From Mantis religiosa (Eukaryota > Arthropoda > Insecta > Mantodea > Mantidae): a DNA stretch of 64,000 nucleotides. The position numbers and the translations under genes are program-made. The stretch is taken from contig CM060954.1 in NCBI GenBank assembly GCA_030765055.1, positions 106,206,645 through 106,270,644 of the forward strand. The letters run 5' to 3'. This document shows, in pieces, positions 46,566-57,474 of this stretch (position 1 is the first letter of the stretch; every line of letters begins with the position of its first letter). The notes beneath the pieces are model-generated. The model was not told where the DNA came from. It did no database searches and saw nothing but the letters and a program-made list of their open reading frames with translations.

Positions 46566-47595
46566 ATATCATGCATTTAGGTAATAGGGTTCTTTGCTTT
46601 AATACATGTTTACTGTGGTAGCAGGAAAAATTTCAGCATATGCTACAGAAAGAAGCAGTTCTACCATGTCTTCAGGGATTCTTATAAAACAGAATTTCCA
46701 TTCACTTAACATGTAATTTTAGTACATTTGCTCCACTGAACGTTTTATGCACTTGTGTGATAAGGGATTTTGGAATGGACTAAGGAAGAGTAATATTGTG
46801 TAAGTACATTGGATAAGTTTGATTCAGTAATACAGTATGCTTACTATAGCAGATCAAAGGCGGGCAGCATAAACAAAGATTCCCCCCTCAATGAAACAGA
46901 CATGTTAAGTAATGGCAACTGCTTCTTAGAGAGCTGTAGCTCACTAAATTTAATTAACTCAGCACACCTTTTTATCCAATAAGAAAGGGAAATTGAATTA
47001 ATTTATTCTTATGGTGGAAGTTGAGCAGCTTGTAACCTGAAACATGATGATAGAATTGATTAGCTCAATGGGTTTTATTTATCTAAGTTATTCTAGATCA
47101 GGGCTGGCTTGAATACACAAAAATTATTAACAAAACTGGGGATAGTTTTAATTATAGGCACAAATATTATTTTTAAAATAGAGCAAAATATTACAAAGTC
47201 AATAATAAATCTTTACATAGCTCATAGCTACATACATACACTCATGATAATGTAACTCATGTATCTTGTGCCATGTTGCAACAGCAAAATGTGTGGATGA
47301 GTCATAGAGCAGTAAGTTGCCCCACTAGATGCTGTAGTACTCTACAAATAAATTTGCTGCTACAGAAGACATCAGTATGTTATTTTATGACAAGCTTCTT
47401 TATTTATAACCCTCTGATTAGTTTTCACTTTGCCAACAGGGACTCTTTGTATGTTTCATTGATGCACTTCAGGACTGCCAACATTTGAATGAAAAAATGT
47501 AGTAAAATGATATGGATAAATAGTTGCAAAATTTAGTTGAAGGTTAAGTAATGATATATGTGTTTGGAGGAATTTACTAACAGTGACTTCAAAAT

Positions 47596-47818
47596 TAATC
47601 TCAGAAACTATTTGTAGTTGGTTTATTAATACTCGTCACTTACTTGTTTATATTTATGAGAGACCAGTTTCAAAGGCATTCACCTCCATTTTCAATCTCT
47701 TTCCAACTGGGCAAGAGATTTAAAATGGAGGCGAATGCCTTTGAAACTAGTCTCTCATAAATATAAACAAGTGATGAGTATTAATAAACCAACTACAAAT
47801 AGTTTCTGAGATTAAGTA
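47596..47818. mobile_element. Penelope-type fold-back
   Basis: Arms of ~105 bp are nearly exact reverse complements centred near 47706. Both arms carry a decayed hammerhead: helix I GAGA/TCTC, core mutated to TTGAAAA or TTTAAAA, helix II around a GAAT loop, GAAAC, then ACTAGT or ACTGGT. Confidence 0.6.
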
Positions 47819-48247
47819 ATGATGCTTGGATTAGTGTGCATATGAACAGAATGACAGGATCCTGTGGTATTAAAATTTGGCCCGAGGTTAGTGTATGACT
47901 TCTAGGCTACTGTGTACAATAGAACCTTGTTTACCAGATCAACTGGGATCTGTGCCGATCCGAGTTAACGAATATCCAGAGAATGACAGAAAAACAGTAA
48001 AAACACATGCAAAATATCACCAATATACTTCTAATGGCTATAGAATGACATTTTAAATCCTCAGTGGGCCGGTAGCGGACACTCAATAAACAGCACAAGA
48101 CATTTAAATTGTTAAACACTGTAAAACTGCTTAATAAATACACATTCATATCTTCCATATTTATTCAGTTATTTTAGCAAAACAAAAACTAGTTTAAAGT
48201 ACATTAAAGACTGTATAGAACTACAATATCATTAAAGCAGAGATGAT

Positions 48248-49152
48248 AGTGTCACCCAATTAGCGGTAGGCATGAGGGCAACAGCTGTGAGGAAACCAAA
48301 GTGCAGCCGTGCCACGCCTCCCATTAGTCTCTGTCACTAACTGAGGGGTCGTTAGGAAAATGTCACTTGACCCTGGGCGCTTCTCTCCCCTTCTGCTGCC
48401 CTCTGGAACTTTCGTGAAACCAGAGACTTCTAGATAAACAGTGACATTCCTATAAAAAAGGATTTCAGCGAGACAGTGAGTCAGTCAGTGTTTGACGTGC
48501 TAGCGCCGTGTTAATGAACGAGAAGACTGTGTGTAATTGTGTACGTGCATCTGAACGGTAACGGACGAACTGGTGAATTGTAATTGTGTGCAGCAAGTAA
48601 TTCTGTGTAATTGGCAAGTGTTCAACTGTAAGTCGGTGGAAATAAAGAACATTGTTGAGTTTGTGTAATTGGACTTTTCATTTGTGCCGTTTGTTTTTTT
48701 CCCGGCACATTTTTGTTGCCCTTCCGGTTCGGGGGCGCTGACGTCTTGTTGGTTTGGGCTTTCCGCCGTTTCTCTCTGGGGGCGCTGCGGTGCCCGAGAC
48801 TTCTTGGGTAGCTCCTTCGAGCCGGGAGAGCAGTGAGAGTGTGTGCCTGGTTGGTGTTGAGTGGGCGCTTCTTAGGGTGAGTGCTCCAATTCGGGTTCCC
48901 CGATTTTTCTCTTAGGTTTTTTATAATTGGTCTTTTGGTGAGCCGTGTGTTTTGGTGGGACTCTTTCTCCCAGATTCGGGGCCAGAAGTATATAGTTATC
49001 TTTATCTGTCTAGTTGGTTTAAGCAAAGTGTAGCAAAGAACAAACGAGAAAATAAATACATGTTAAGGTTCCGATAAAGGCGTATGTTTTCAATTTAATC
49101 TCATGACCCTGGGTTGGCCTGCACACATTTCACGAACCCACAAAGTCACAAT
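48248..49152 (+). repeat. gypsy 5' LTR (905 bp including a nested solo LTR)
   Basis: Starts AGTGTCACCC and ends CACAAT. TATAAAAAAG at 48451-48460, a GAGTCAGTCAGTG initiator-like stretch about 20-30 bp on, AATAAA at 48641-48646. The extra 447 bp relative to the 3' LTR equals the 443-bp insert at 48683-49125 plus a 4-bp duplication. Confidence 0.92.
48683..49125 (+). mobile_element. Solo LTR nested in the 5' LTR
   Basis: 443 bp beginning TGTGCCG and ending CTGCACA (TG...CA termini), flanked by CATT at 48679-48682 and 49126-49129. The 3' LTR has a single CATT at this site, which proves the empty site. Contains an AATAAATAC poly(A)-like signal near 49052. The 4-bp target duplication fits an LTR retrotransposon of Ty3/gypsy type. 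No internal region remains. Confidence 0.9.
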
Positions 49153-49170
49153 TGGTGTCAGAAGTGCGAC
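49153..49170 (+). promoter_or_regulatory. Primer binding site of young gypsy
   Basis: TGGTGTCAGAAGTGCGAC immediately after the LTR end; starts TGG as expected for a tRNA 3' end. The tRNA was not identified. Confidence 0.75.
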
Positions 49171-49178
49171 ATAACACA

Positions 49179-50318
49179 ATGGAGGCAGCATTAGAAAAGA
49201 TTTTAGCGGAACTGAAAGAAATGAAGACGGCAAATGAAAACCTCGCTGCAAAAGCAGAAGCGGCAAATGACAACCTGGCCGCGGAACTGAAACAAATAAA
49301 GAGCGAATTGACCACGGAAATGAGGGCAGCGAACGACAGTCTGGCCACGGAAATGAAGGAGGCGAACGAGGTCCTCGCCGCCAAATTTGAGGAACAGTTG
49401 GCCGGCATGAGGGATGACGTCACGAACCTGGGCAAGCGGATGGGTCAAGTAGACGACCGCCTTAATGATTTAGAGGAAAAAGCCGACACTAACGCCAAGA
49501 CCCTGAACGCCGTGGTGGAAGACGTAGAAGACCTTGCTAACCGCGTTAACAACCTGGAGGGAAAGGCCGACAGCAGCGTCAAGTCCCTGAACGCCATGGT
49601 GGAGGACGTCGTCGGCAGGAAGCTGAAGGATTTGAAGGCCGACTCGCCGGGACGCGACACAACATCTGCGCGCGTCAAACCTCCCAAGTATGACGGCGCG
49701 TCAACGTTTGAGGTCTTCCGCCGCCAGTTCGACACAGTGGCCAGGCACAACGGATGGTCACCGGAGGAGGAGGCCACACAGTTAATAGCCAGCCTACAGG
49801 GAAGAGCCGCGGAAGTCCTAAACGCGGTGCAGACGACGGCGGCGCCCAAGGACATCTGGGAAGCCCTGGAGGATCGCTTCGGGAACCACCGCTTAGCCGC
49901 AGCATACCGCAGCCAGCTAAAGGCAAGGTCACAGCAGCCGGGGGAGACGCTGCAGGAGTTCGCCATTGCGATCGAGCAGCTGGCTAGCAAGGCCTTGGTT
50001 GACCTGCCACTGGAGTTCGTATCCCGGGAAGCCGCCTACAATTTTGTCGACGGGGTACGGGACACAGAGATTCGTCAGCGCCTAATGCTCGGGGAGTATA
50101 AAACCATCCACGAGGCGCTGACAGCGGCATTAAGGATGGAGGCGGCCAAAATAACATCCATCCCGACGTCGAGAACGAGGAGTGTCCGCTACGCCGGAGA
50201 CAGAAGACCAGCTGAGGGACGCCGGCGAACACCTAGTGGCCTGTGTTGGGGGTGTGGACAGCCCGGACACCTGCAGAGAGACTGCCCACACCAGGAACAG
50301 CAGCCGGAAAACGAGTAA
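49179..50318 (+). CDS. Gag polyprotein of young gypsy element
   Basis: Structural protein that packages the element RNA. The first ATG after the primer site is 49179, giving 379 residues; the open frame continues upstream without an ATG. Residues ~1-135 are a long heptad-rich coiled coil with repeated AANDNLAAELK-type motifs. The middle contains a capsid-like region with WEALEDRFGN and the retrotransposon-gag hallmark QLKARSQQPGETLQEFA. The CCHC zinc knuckle CWGCGQPGHLQRDC is at residues 356-369. The stop TAA at 50316 lies inside the pol frame, so pol is reached by a -1 shift. No frame damage. Confidence 0.93.
   Translation: MEAALEKILAELKEMKTANENLAAKAEAANDNLAAELKQIKSELTTEMRAANDSLATEMKEANEVLAAKFEEQLAGMRDDVTNLGKRMGQVDDRLNDLEEKADTNAKTLNAVVEDVEDLANRVNNLEGKADSSVKSLNAMVEDVVGRKLKDLKADSPGRDTTSARVKPPKYDGASTFEVFRRQFDTVARHNGWSPEEEATQLIASLQGRAAEVLNAVQTTAAPKDIWEALEDRFGNHRLAAAYRSQLKARSQQPGETLQEFAIAIEQLASKALVDLPLEFVSREAAYNFVDGVRDTEIRQRLMLGEYKTIHEALTAALRMEAAKITSIPTSRTRSVRYAGDRRPAEGRRRTPSGLCWGCGQPGHLQRDCPHQEQQPENE
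50306..50312 (+). promoter_or_regulatory. Candidate -1 frameshift heptamer
   Basis: G-GAA-AAC in the gag phase, one codon before the gag stop and inside the gag/pol overlap. It fits the X-XXY-YYZ phase, but the first triplet is GGA rather than three identical bases, so it is only a near-canonical slip site. Confidence 0.35.
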
Positions 50319-53300
50319 GGGCCGTCGTGGAGAGGGGCACGTCGGCGCCATCACCACCATCCCCTCGAGTGACACTGCGCGCCGTCAGCCGACGTATGGA
50401 TGACAGCCTCATCGCGGACGGTTGGATAAGAGGAAAGCCGTGCCGCGTGCTGGTGGACACCGGGGCGGCCGTGACCATCATCAGACCTGACGTGGCGAAG
50501 GGTTTGCCGACAAGGAAGCCAAGCCGGCCATACCAGCTTGTCACGGCATCGGGCGACACCTTGCCTATGGAGAGGGAGGCCCTGCTGGAGCTGAACTTGG
50601 GTCGGAGTGCCGTGCGTGTGTGGGTGTTCGTCGCGAAGGTGGCTGAGGAGGTGATTCTGGGACTGGATGCCCTCAGGAGCCACGAGGCGACGGTCGACGT
50701 CGGCAAGAAGGTCCTGCGGCTTAACGGAGAAGAGGTTATACTCCGTCAACCCGAAGAGCGCCTTGGAATTTGCAGGGTCGTCTTGGACGAAGACGTGGTT
50801 GTGCCCGCGAAGAGCGAGGTGGTGGTGACGGCGCGACTGGAGGGCCAGAGAACCAGGAACATGATGCTGGACCAGAAGACGCCTGTAAACGGACAGTGTG
50901 TAGCCAGGGCATTGCTACCGTGCCGAGAGGAGGTGCCCGTGAGACTGCTAAATCCTACGGACGCCGATCACGACGTCCAGGCCGGGACGGAGTTGGGAAT
51001 GTGCGAGCCCGTGGTGAGCGTAACAGCTATCGACGAGACACAGGAGCCGGCGCCGAAGCAACACCTGGGTCCCCGGCTAGAAGGCTTGGTGGAGAGGGCG
51101 GCCGACCACCTGACCACAGAACAGCTGGAGAAGCTTCGACAACTGCTAAGGCGGTATCAGCGCGTCTTCAGCCAAGGTGATAGTGACTACGGCCGCACGG
51201 ACAAAGTGCTTCACCGCATCGACACCGGGGACGCCCGGCCTATTCGGCAACCACACAGACGCGTTCCGCTGGCGAAGCAAGGGGCGGTACGAGACATGCT
51301 GGAGGACATGAGATCCAGGGGAGTGATTGAAGAGTCTGACAGCCCTTGGTGTTCCCCTGTAGTGTTGGTGACAAAGAAGAACGGCGAGCTGCGCTTCTGC
51401 GTAGACTACAGAAAGTTGAACGCCGTCACCCGGAAGGACTGTTTTCCCTTACCCCGGATTGACGACACCCTGGACACGCTAGCTGGTGCACAGTGGTTCT
51501 CGACCCTGGACTTGAAGTCGGGCTACTGGCAGGTAGCTCTAGACCCGAGAGACAAGGAGAAGACTGCATTCTCGACGGGCCAAGGGCTCTGGCAGTTCAC
51601 GGTTATGCCCTTTGGCCTCTGCAACGCACCAGCTACCTTCCAGCGCCTTATGGAGTCAGTGATGAGAGGGCTGACTTACGATGCCTGCCTGCTATACCTG
51701 GACGACATCATCGTCGGGAAGACTTTTGAAGATCACCTCGAGAATCTGGGTAAGGTGCTACAGAGACTGCAAGCGACCAACTTGAAGCTGAACGCGAAGA
51801 AGTGCCAGCTCTTCCGCAAGGAAGTTAACTACTTGGGCCACATAGTCTCGGCAACCGGAGTGGCCACAGACCCGGAGAAGACACAGGCTGTGAGAGATTG
51901 GCCTCGCCCAAAGGATAAGAAAGAATTGCGCAGTTTCCTGGGGCTGTGCAGTTATTACAGGCGCTTCATAAAGGGGTTCTCCAACATCGCAAAACCCCTC
52001 ACCCGCCTGACAGAGGAACACCGGCCTTATGTGTGGACGGAGGACGCAGAAAACGCTTTCCAGCACCTAAAGGAGACCCTGTGCAGTGCTCCAATTTTGG
52101 GTTTCCCACAACCGGGTGGCGCCTTCATTGTGGACACCGACGCCAGCGACCATTGCATTGGAGGTGTCCTATCGCAGATCCAGAATGGCCATGAGCGGGT
52201 GATAGCCTATTACAGCAAGACGCTATCCAAGGCAGAGAAGAACTACTGCGTCACCCGACGGGAGTTACTGGCGGTAGTAAAGACATTGGAGCACTTCCAC
52301 AAGTACCTGTACGGTCAGCCATTCCACCTGAGGACTGACCATTCCGCCCTGACCTGGCTATTGAGCTTTAAGAACCTGGAAGGCCAGACAGCACGTTGGG
52401 TCCAGAGGCTGCAGGAGTACGACTTCACCTCGGAACATCGTAGAGGGAAGAGCCACGGTAACGCAGACGCCATGTCCCGAAGACCCTGTCCAGAAGAGTG
52501 CGGCCAGTGCACAAGAGTGGAAGAGAAGGAGTGTGCCGCAGCAGTCCGAGTAGTTGTGGCAGTGCCTGCTGAAGGCTGGGATAGCGCAGGCCTGAGGAGG
52601 GAGCAGCTGGCGGACGCAGACTTGGGGCCACTCTTGAGGGAAGTGGAGGCAGGGATGAGACCAACCTGGGAGGACATCGCACCGAGGAGCGCCACCTACA
52701 AGTCATACTGGGCCCAATGGGACTCGTTGAAGACCAGAGAGGGCGTGCTGTTCCGGGTATGGGAATCACCCGATGGGAAGACGCAGAGAGAGCAGTTGGT
52801 ACTTCCCCGGAGTAAGGTCCCGGAAGTCCTGGAGGAAGTGCACGCCGGTACTTCGGGAGGACACCTGGGAGCGAACCGAACGATTGACAAACTACGGCAG
52901 CGCTACTACTGGCTGAGACTCCGAGCAGATGCTGAGAAATGGTGCCGTCAGTGTCACGTGTGCGCGGCGAGTCGTGGCCCTCAGACTAGGAGCCGGGGTC
53001 GCATGCAGCAGTACAACGTCGGAGCGCCATTCGAACGGATCGCCGTTGACATTGCTGGACCGTTCCCAGTTTCCGACCGAGGCAACAAGTACCTAATGGT
53101 GGTCGTGGACTACTTCACCAAGTGGCCGGAGGTGTATGCCATCCCAAACCAAGAGGCAAAGACAGTCACAGACTGCCTCGTGGAGCAAGTATTCTGTCGA
53201 TTTGGGGTGCCGTTAGAACTACACAGTGACCAGGGTACCAACTTTGAGTCCAACCTAATGAAGGAGGCACTACAAAGGCTTGGGAAGAACAAGACTCGCA

Positions 53301-53890
53301 CTACGCCTCTACATCCCCAATCGGATGGCATGGTCGAAAGGTACATCAAGACCTTAGAGGAACACCTGAGGAAGGTCGTGGCCAGCCATCAGCGAGACTG
53401 GGACGTAAAGGTGCCACTGCTCTTGCTGGCCTATCGCTCGTCTACACACGACACAACTGGGATGACGCCAGCCAGCTTAATGTTCGGCCGAGAGTTACGC
53501 CTCCCTTGTGACCTGGCTTTTGGAAGCCCTCCGGAAGCGAAACAGCCAGCGACCGAATATGTGGAGAACTTGATGGACCATCTCCACGACATGCACGAGA
53601 TGGCTCGCCAGAACATCCAGAAGGCGAGCGACCGCATGAAGACCAGGTATGACAGGCAAGCCAACAGCCAAGGGTTCCAGCAAGGTGACCTGGTCTGGTT
53701 GTACCGTCCTACCCGGACCAAGGGACGCTGCCTGAAGCTCCAGCAGCCATGGCAAGGACCGTACCGGGTGGTGAAGAGGATTAACGACGTGGTCTACTGC
53801 ATCCAGAAGGTTCCCCGAGGAAAGATGTTGGTGGTACACCTGGATCGACTAGCCCGCTACGATGGTGCTGTTCGGGACGACCAGCTTTGA
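50307..53890 (+). CDS. Pol polyprotein of young gypsy element (PR-RT-RH-IN)
   Basis: Open in one frame from 50243 to TGA at 53888. It overlaps gag by 76 bp in the -1 frame, so translation likely starts in gag. Domains, numbered from 50243: protease with VDTGAAVTII (Asp ~72); reverse transcriptase with FCVDYRKLNAV, STLDLKSGYWQV and YLDDIIV (~484); RNase H with FIVDTDASDHCIGGVL and FHLRTDHSALTWLL; integrase with H-H-C-C zinc domain (GGHLG ... CRQCHVC), then Asp in IAVDIAGPF, Asp in LHSDQGTNF and Glu in GMVERYIK with exactly 35 residues between the last two. The C-terminal chain includes GPYRVVKRI. All catalytic residues are present. No env follows. Confidence 0.95.
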
Positions 53891-53899
53891 GGAGGGAGC
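53887..53899 (+). promoter_or_regulatory. Polypurine tract
   Basis: TTGAGGAGGGAGC just before the 3' LTR; primes plus-strand DNA synthesis in LTR elements. It overlaps the pol stop codon. Confidence 0.7.
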
Positions 53900-54357
53900 A
53901 GTGTCACCCAATTAGCGGTAGGCATGAGGGCAACAGCTGTGAGGAAACCAAAGTGCAGCCGTGCCACGCCTCCCATTAGTCTCTGTCACTAACTGAGGGG
54001 TCGTTAGGAAAATGTCACTTGACCCTGGGCGCTTCTCTCCCCTTCTGCTGCCCTCTGGAACTTTCGTGAAACCAGAGACTTCTAGAAAAACAGTGACATT
54101 CCTATAAAAAAGGATTTCAGCGAGACAGTGAGTCAGTCAGTGTTTGACGTGCTAGCGCCGTGTTAATGAACGAGAAGACTGTGTGTAATTGTGTACGTGC
54201 ATCTGAACGGTAACGGACGAACTAGTGAATTGTAATTGTGTGCAGCAAGTAATTCTGTGTAATTGGCAAGTGTTCAACTGTAAGTCGGTGGAAATAAAGA
54301 ACATTGTTGAGTTTGTGTAATTGGACTTTTCATTTCACGAACCCACAAAGTCACAAT
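53900..54357 (+). repeat. gypsy 3' LTR (458 bp)
   Basis: Identical to the 5' LTR except T/A at CTAGA(T/A)AAACAG and G/A at AACT(G/A)GTGAATTG, and without the solo-LTR insert. Poly(A) signal AATAAA at 54293-54298. Confidence 0.95.
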
Positions 54358-54454
54358 ATTCACAAATTGTTTAAATTTTATTATTTTGTTTCACCATAGC
54401 AAAAGTCATTCTTTGCATCGAAAGCATCTAATTTGTGTGTCATTTTGTGTGGTC

Positions 54455-54524
54455 ATGAATGTGTGTGTATGTGTATGTGTGTGTGCGCGCTTGCGTGCGT
54501 GCGTGTGTGTGTGTGTGTGTGTTG
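54455..54524. repeat. (GT)n microsatellite
   Basis: GT repeat with a GCGC/TGCG interruption near 54485-54500. Confidence 0.92.
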
Positions 54525-54534
54525 TTTTTTTTTT

Positions 54535-54690
54535 CAAGGTTTTAGGGTTCAGTTTATGTTACTACATGATAATAATATTTGCTGTGTCACACAGGCTTTC
54601 TGATTAAGCAAGTTCTCTGTTTCAAGGTTTTAGGGTTCAGTTTATGTTACTACATGATAATCATATGTGTTGTGTCACAGAGGCTTGAAA
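54535..54690. repeat. 88-bp tandem duplication
   Basis: CAAGGTTTTAGGGTTCAGTT occurs at 54535 and again at 54623, and the copies align for ~65 bp. Confidence 0.85.
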
Positions 54691-54956
54691 GAAAGAAACC
54701 TCCCCATTAGCATCTCTATGTATGTCACAACTGAAGTTGAAGTTTATAGCCTTAGGCTTATGCAGCTGTCTTTACACAGTAATGTAGTTATTCAATCTCT
54801 CTTGAGGGTCAGAGTGATTTCTTTTAGCTATAGGAGTTAATTGAATGATACATTTGAAGTTGTTTAATTTTAGTGTTGACCATCCTGGCAAGGGAATTAG
54901 AGTACTGTACCTACTGAGAATAACAGTTTATCAGCTGTAAAATAAACAAGTCTTTA

Positions 54957-55151
54957 CGTAGAAAATGAAGCTAGTTACAGTGAAGCAATAAATATTACAC
55001 AAATATAAATATTTGCTACTAAGGCTCCACTTATCTTAAGAAATTGATGTTAATACTTCTTTCTTCTTTCTAATAGAAATCAATTTCAAAAGCAAATTGC
55101 TTTCGTCCTCAGTCCATCAAAAACAAACCCCGCTGTAATTTATATTTGTGT
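54957..55151 (-). mobile_element. Mini Penelope-like insertion with 16-bp target duplication
   Basis: 195 bp flanked by AATAAACAAGTCTTTA at 54941-54956 and 55152-55167. The insert has short inverted TTACACAAATATAAAT ends, the family terminus ACAGTGAAGCAATAAATATT, and a hammerhead-like sequence, but no protein. This looks like a mobilised single pseudo-LTR unit. Confidence 0.7.
55073..55117 (-). ncRNA. Type-I hammerhead-ribozyme-like sequence
   Basis: - strand: helix I ATGGA paired with TCTAT (one G·T), core CTGAGGA (55112-55106), one extra base C, helix II GAAAGC/GCTTTT around AATTT, GAA, helix III AT-TG-AT, then T at the cleavage position. The extra base before helix II is C here and T elsewhere. 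Confidence 0.55.
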
Positions 55152-57204
55152 AATAAACAAGTCTTTATTTATTACGTTAAACAACTTTTTTTTCTTCAAA
55201 ACTAGTCTGGGTAAAGAGGTCCGGCTTAACAAGGTTTCACTGTATATGTGGATGGGATTCACATAACCTGTTCTTACAGTTTACATTTGTGTAGTTGGAT
55301 TGACAGTTATTTACACATGTGCAGTAGCAAAAAGATAGAATCCTTGTTGACATTCTGTGATGATTTTATTGTAAAAGAAACTATCTAAAAAGATTGATAA
55401 GTAGGATGCAGGCTTTCCAAGTGCTCACATCTCCTAAACATCTAATGTAAGTATATTCATTGCTTTCATCTCCATCTTTTACACTTGGTTTCAGGTGACA
55501 GATACAGCATAATACATATGCAGCTGAATCAATATATCTGCATCATAATAGACTTGTTGGAATGATGAACAGTATATGTCACAAAGGAGTAATTTTGTAC
55601 AAGGTACCCAATTCATTCAAGGCAATTGTCAGGCAAAATGTCCAAATGAAGGTAAAATAATTGTTATTGAAATATAAATTTAACAGCGCAGATGATTTTC
55701 TCGGATTTAATTGTAATGAGCTTGTAAAGATGATGTGCATTCTAAACTGTTGGCACATTCTCTATCATGAACAGGATCTGCAGAATCAGCTTAGCCTTAA
55801 TAAGTTGTACCTAATTTTAACAAAATTTTTCATAAAATGCCTCAAAAAAGTAAAGTAATCAAGATTTGGTCAGTTGTGGCTCTTTATGAAAGTTGAAATA
55901 TTGTAAAAGACAATGAGAGAAAGAGAGATTGCGCATGTTGGAGAGATGGATATGAAGATGGGGAAAACTGGCTAGCCTCAAAGAAGGCTTCATATTCCAA
56001 ATTTCCAGCATTAGGAATTCCATTAAGTGTAGTTTCTGCACAGTGTTAGCCAACAACCTATGTGAGCTTAAATCTAGTTAGATTCAATAGAATCTTATTC
56101 TGCCACCTGGATCCTAAATTAATTCATGGGCTTGTCTGGTAGTAGTTTGTTTATGGGTTAAGTGGGCATTAATTGTTCTCATACTGATTCTTCTAAGAGG
56201 CATGCCTTGAAAGGGGTCAGATTCTATATAATTAAGTCCCAAGCTCCTCTTTGTGAGATTTTGTACCATCTCTATAACTGTAGTACCAGCATTAGAGCAA
56301 CTGGGCAGCTAGCACAGTCTATCCAATATTCTTTGGCATTACCATCCTGATTTGGAAGTGGTTTTGAGAGCATTCAAAACAGCCTGGCTATTCAGGCAAG
56401 TAATTTTTTTTATTCGTTTACCTGGCTTTTTTAAAATATGTATCATGCAATTTAAGTTGACACATACCTCTGATTGGAAAACAGCAGAATTTATTTCCAT
56501 AGTATGGTAAGCTTGGCTTCTAGATCCCCAGTTCTTGCTCAGTAGATAGCCATCACTGAACCATGTTTGGGCCTCAGCTTTCAGGGGTGACCCCTTCTCT
56601 GTAACCCTTTAATTTCTCAAAGGCATCATCACAATTCTCTGTCGTTGCAGTTTCCTCCCATCAGGGTAAAGGGGCTTATCTCCTGAAGCCTGGTTGTTAA
56701 AATACAGGAATGTTTCTTAAAGAGAAACTTGAAGCTCCATCCCCTACTGTACAGCATAGGCGAACACTTAAAGTGAAGCACAATTAATCCTTTCTTTTTT
56801 CTAAATTTGTAATATGTTATTACTTTCTCTGATTTTTACTATAGGAATCAAAGAAAGTATTGTGTTCCACCTAAATATTTGATCCAAGATTTCACAGAAA
56901 ATACATGTTTTGATATTTCCTAAATGCCCCCCTCCCCCCGAAAAAAAAAGCATTTTTAGAAAAAAAAATGAAAGGATTTAACAGGATTGCTGATGTAGGA
57001 CCCAACTAGCACATGTACTTGCATAACAACACATCCTGCATGTTAGATTACTAACCCATAAGGGAGGTGACATAGATGCATGGTTCTGTATGTTGGACGA
57101 TAGTTGCCAGGAGCAACAACTGTGGGGCCGCCCTAATTAAAAAATGTGTTTGGCATCTTTTTGTGAACAGCATAACTCAAAAAAAAAAGTTAGTTAAATA
57201 CCAA

Positions 57205-57419
57205 ACTTGGTATTTAAGTTAATTGATGGAAATGAATCGTTCCTTCACACTAGCCGTATATAGGCTAAGATTTTGGATAGATAGAGTCAAACTGAAAACG
57301 GCATGTTGGCCATGGTAGCTCATGGGTAAGAGCGACTGGATGGAACCAGGAGATCCGTGGTTCAAATCCTGGCCCTGGCATTGAATTTTTCAGTTTGACT
57401 CTATCTTGGTATTTAAGTT
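57205..57419 (+). repeat. SINE family A copy with target duplication
   Basis: GGTATTTAAGTT flanks the element at ~57210 and ~57408. Inside, an inverted 3' flank (GATAGAGTCAAACTGAAAA) precedes the tRNA-like head (GCCATGGTAGCTCATGGG, then GATCCGTGGTTCAAATCC) and the normal 3' flank. Confidence 0.8.
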
Positions 57420-57474
57420 TAGCATTCTAAAGGATGCCATATATTTTAAAATAAAACACTCCCATGCCAAGCTA

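Larger units (their letters stand above)
48248..54357 (+). mobile_element. Young Ty3/gypsy retrotransposon, coding-intact
   Basis: Complete order: 5' LTR, primer binding site, gag, pol (protease, RT, RNase H, integrase), polypurine tract, 3' LTR; no env. Ignoring the insertion in the 5' LTR, the two LTRs differ by only two substitutions in ~458 bp, so insertion was recent. Gag and pol have no internal stop. It lies in the sense direction of PIGA. A target-site duplication was not found: TGAT on the left against ATTC or ATAT on the right, depending on the exact end. GC-rich against AT-rich flanks. Confidence 0.95.
47917..55242. mobile_element. pogo/Tigger-like element, split by later insertions
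   Basis: The left end (from 47917) reads CAATAGAACCTTGTTTACC and the reversed right end (to 55242) CAGTGAAACCTTGTTAAGCC. Both are flanked by TA (47915-47916 and 55243-55244). Such ends are typical of pogo/Tigger elements. The outer element's own DNA is 47917-48247 plus 54358-55242, about 1.2 kb, without an intact transposase. The Ty3/gypsy element (48248-54357) and a mini Penelope copy (54957-55151) inserted into it. Confidence 0.6.

Noticed and set aside
50770..51180. 136-codon + strand frame inside pol
   Set aside because: Out-of-frame shadow of GC-rich pol with no motif.
53891..54357. env gene after pol
   Set aside because: The 3' LTR begins 10 bp after the pol stop; there is no room for env.
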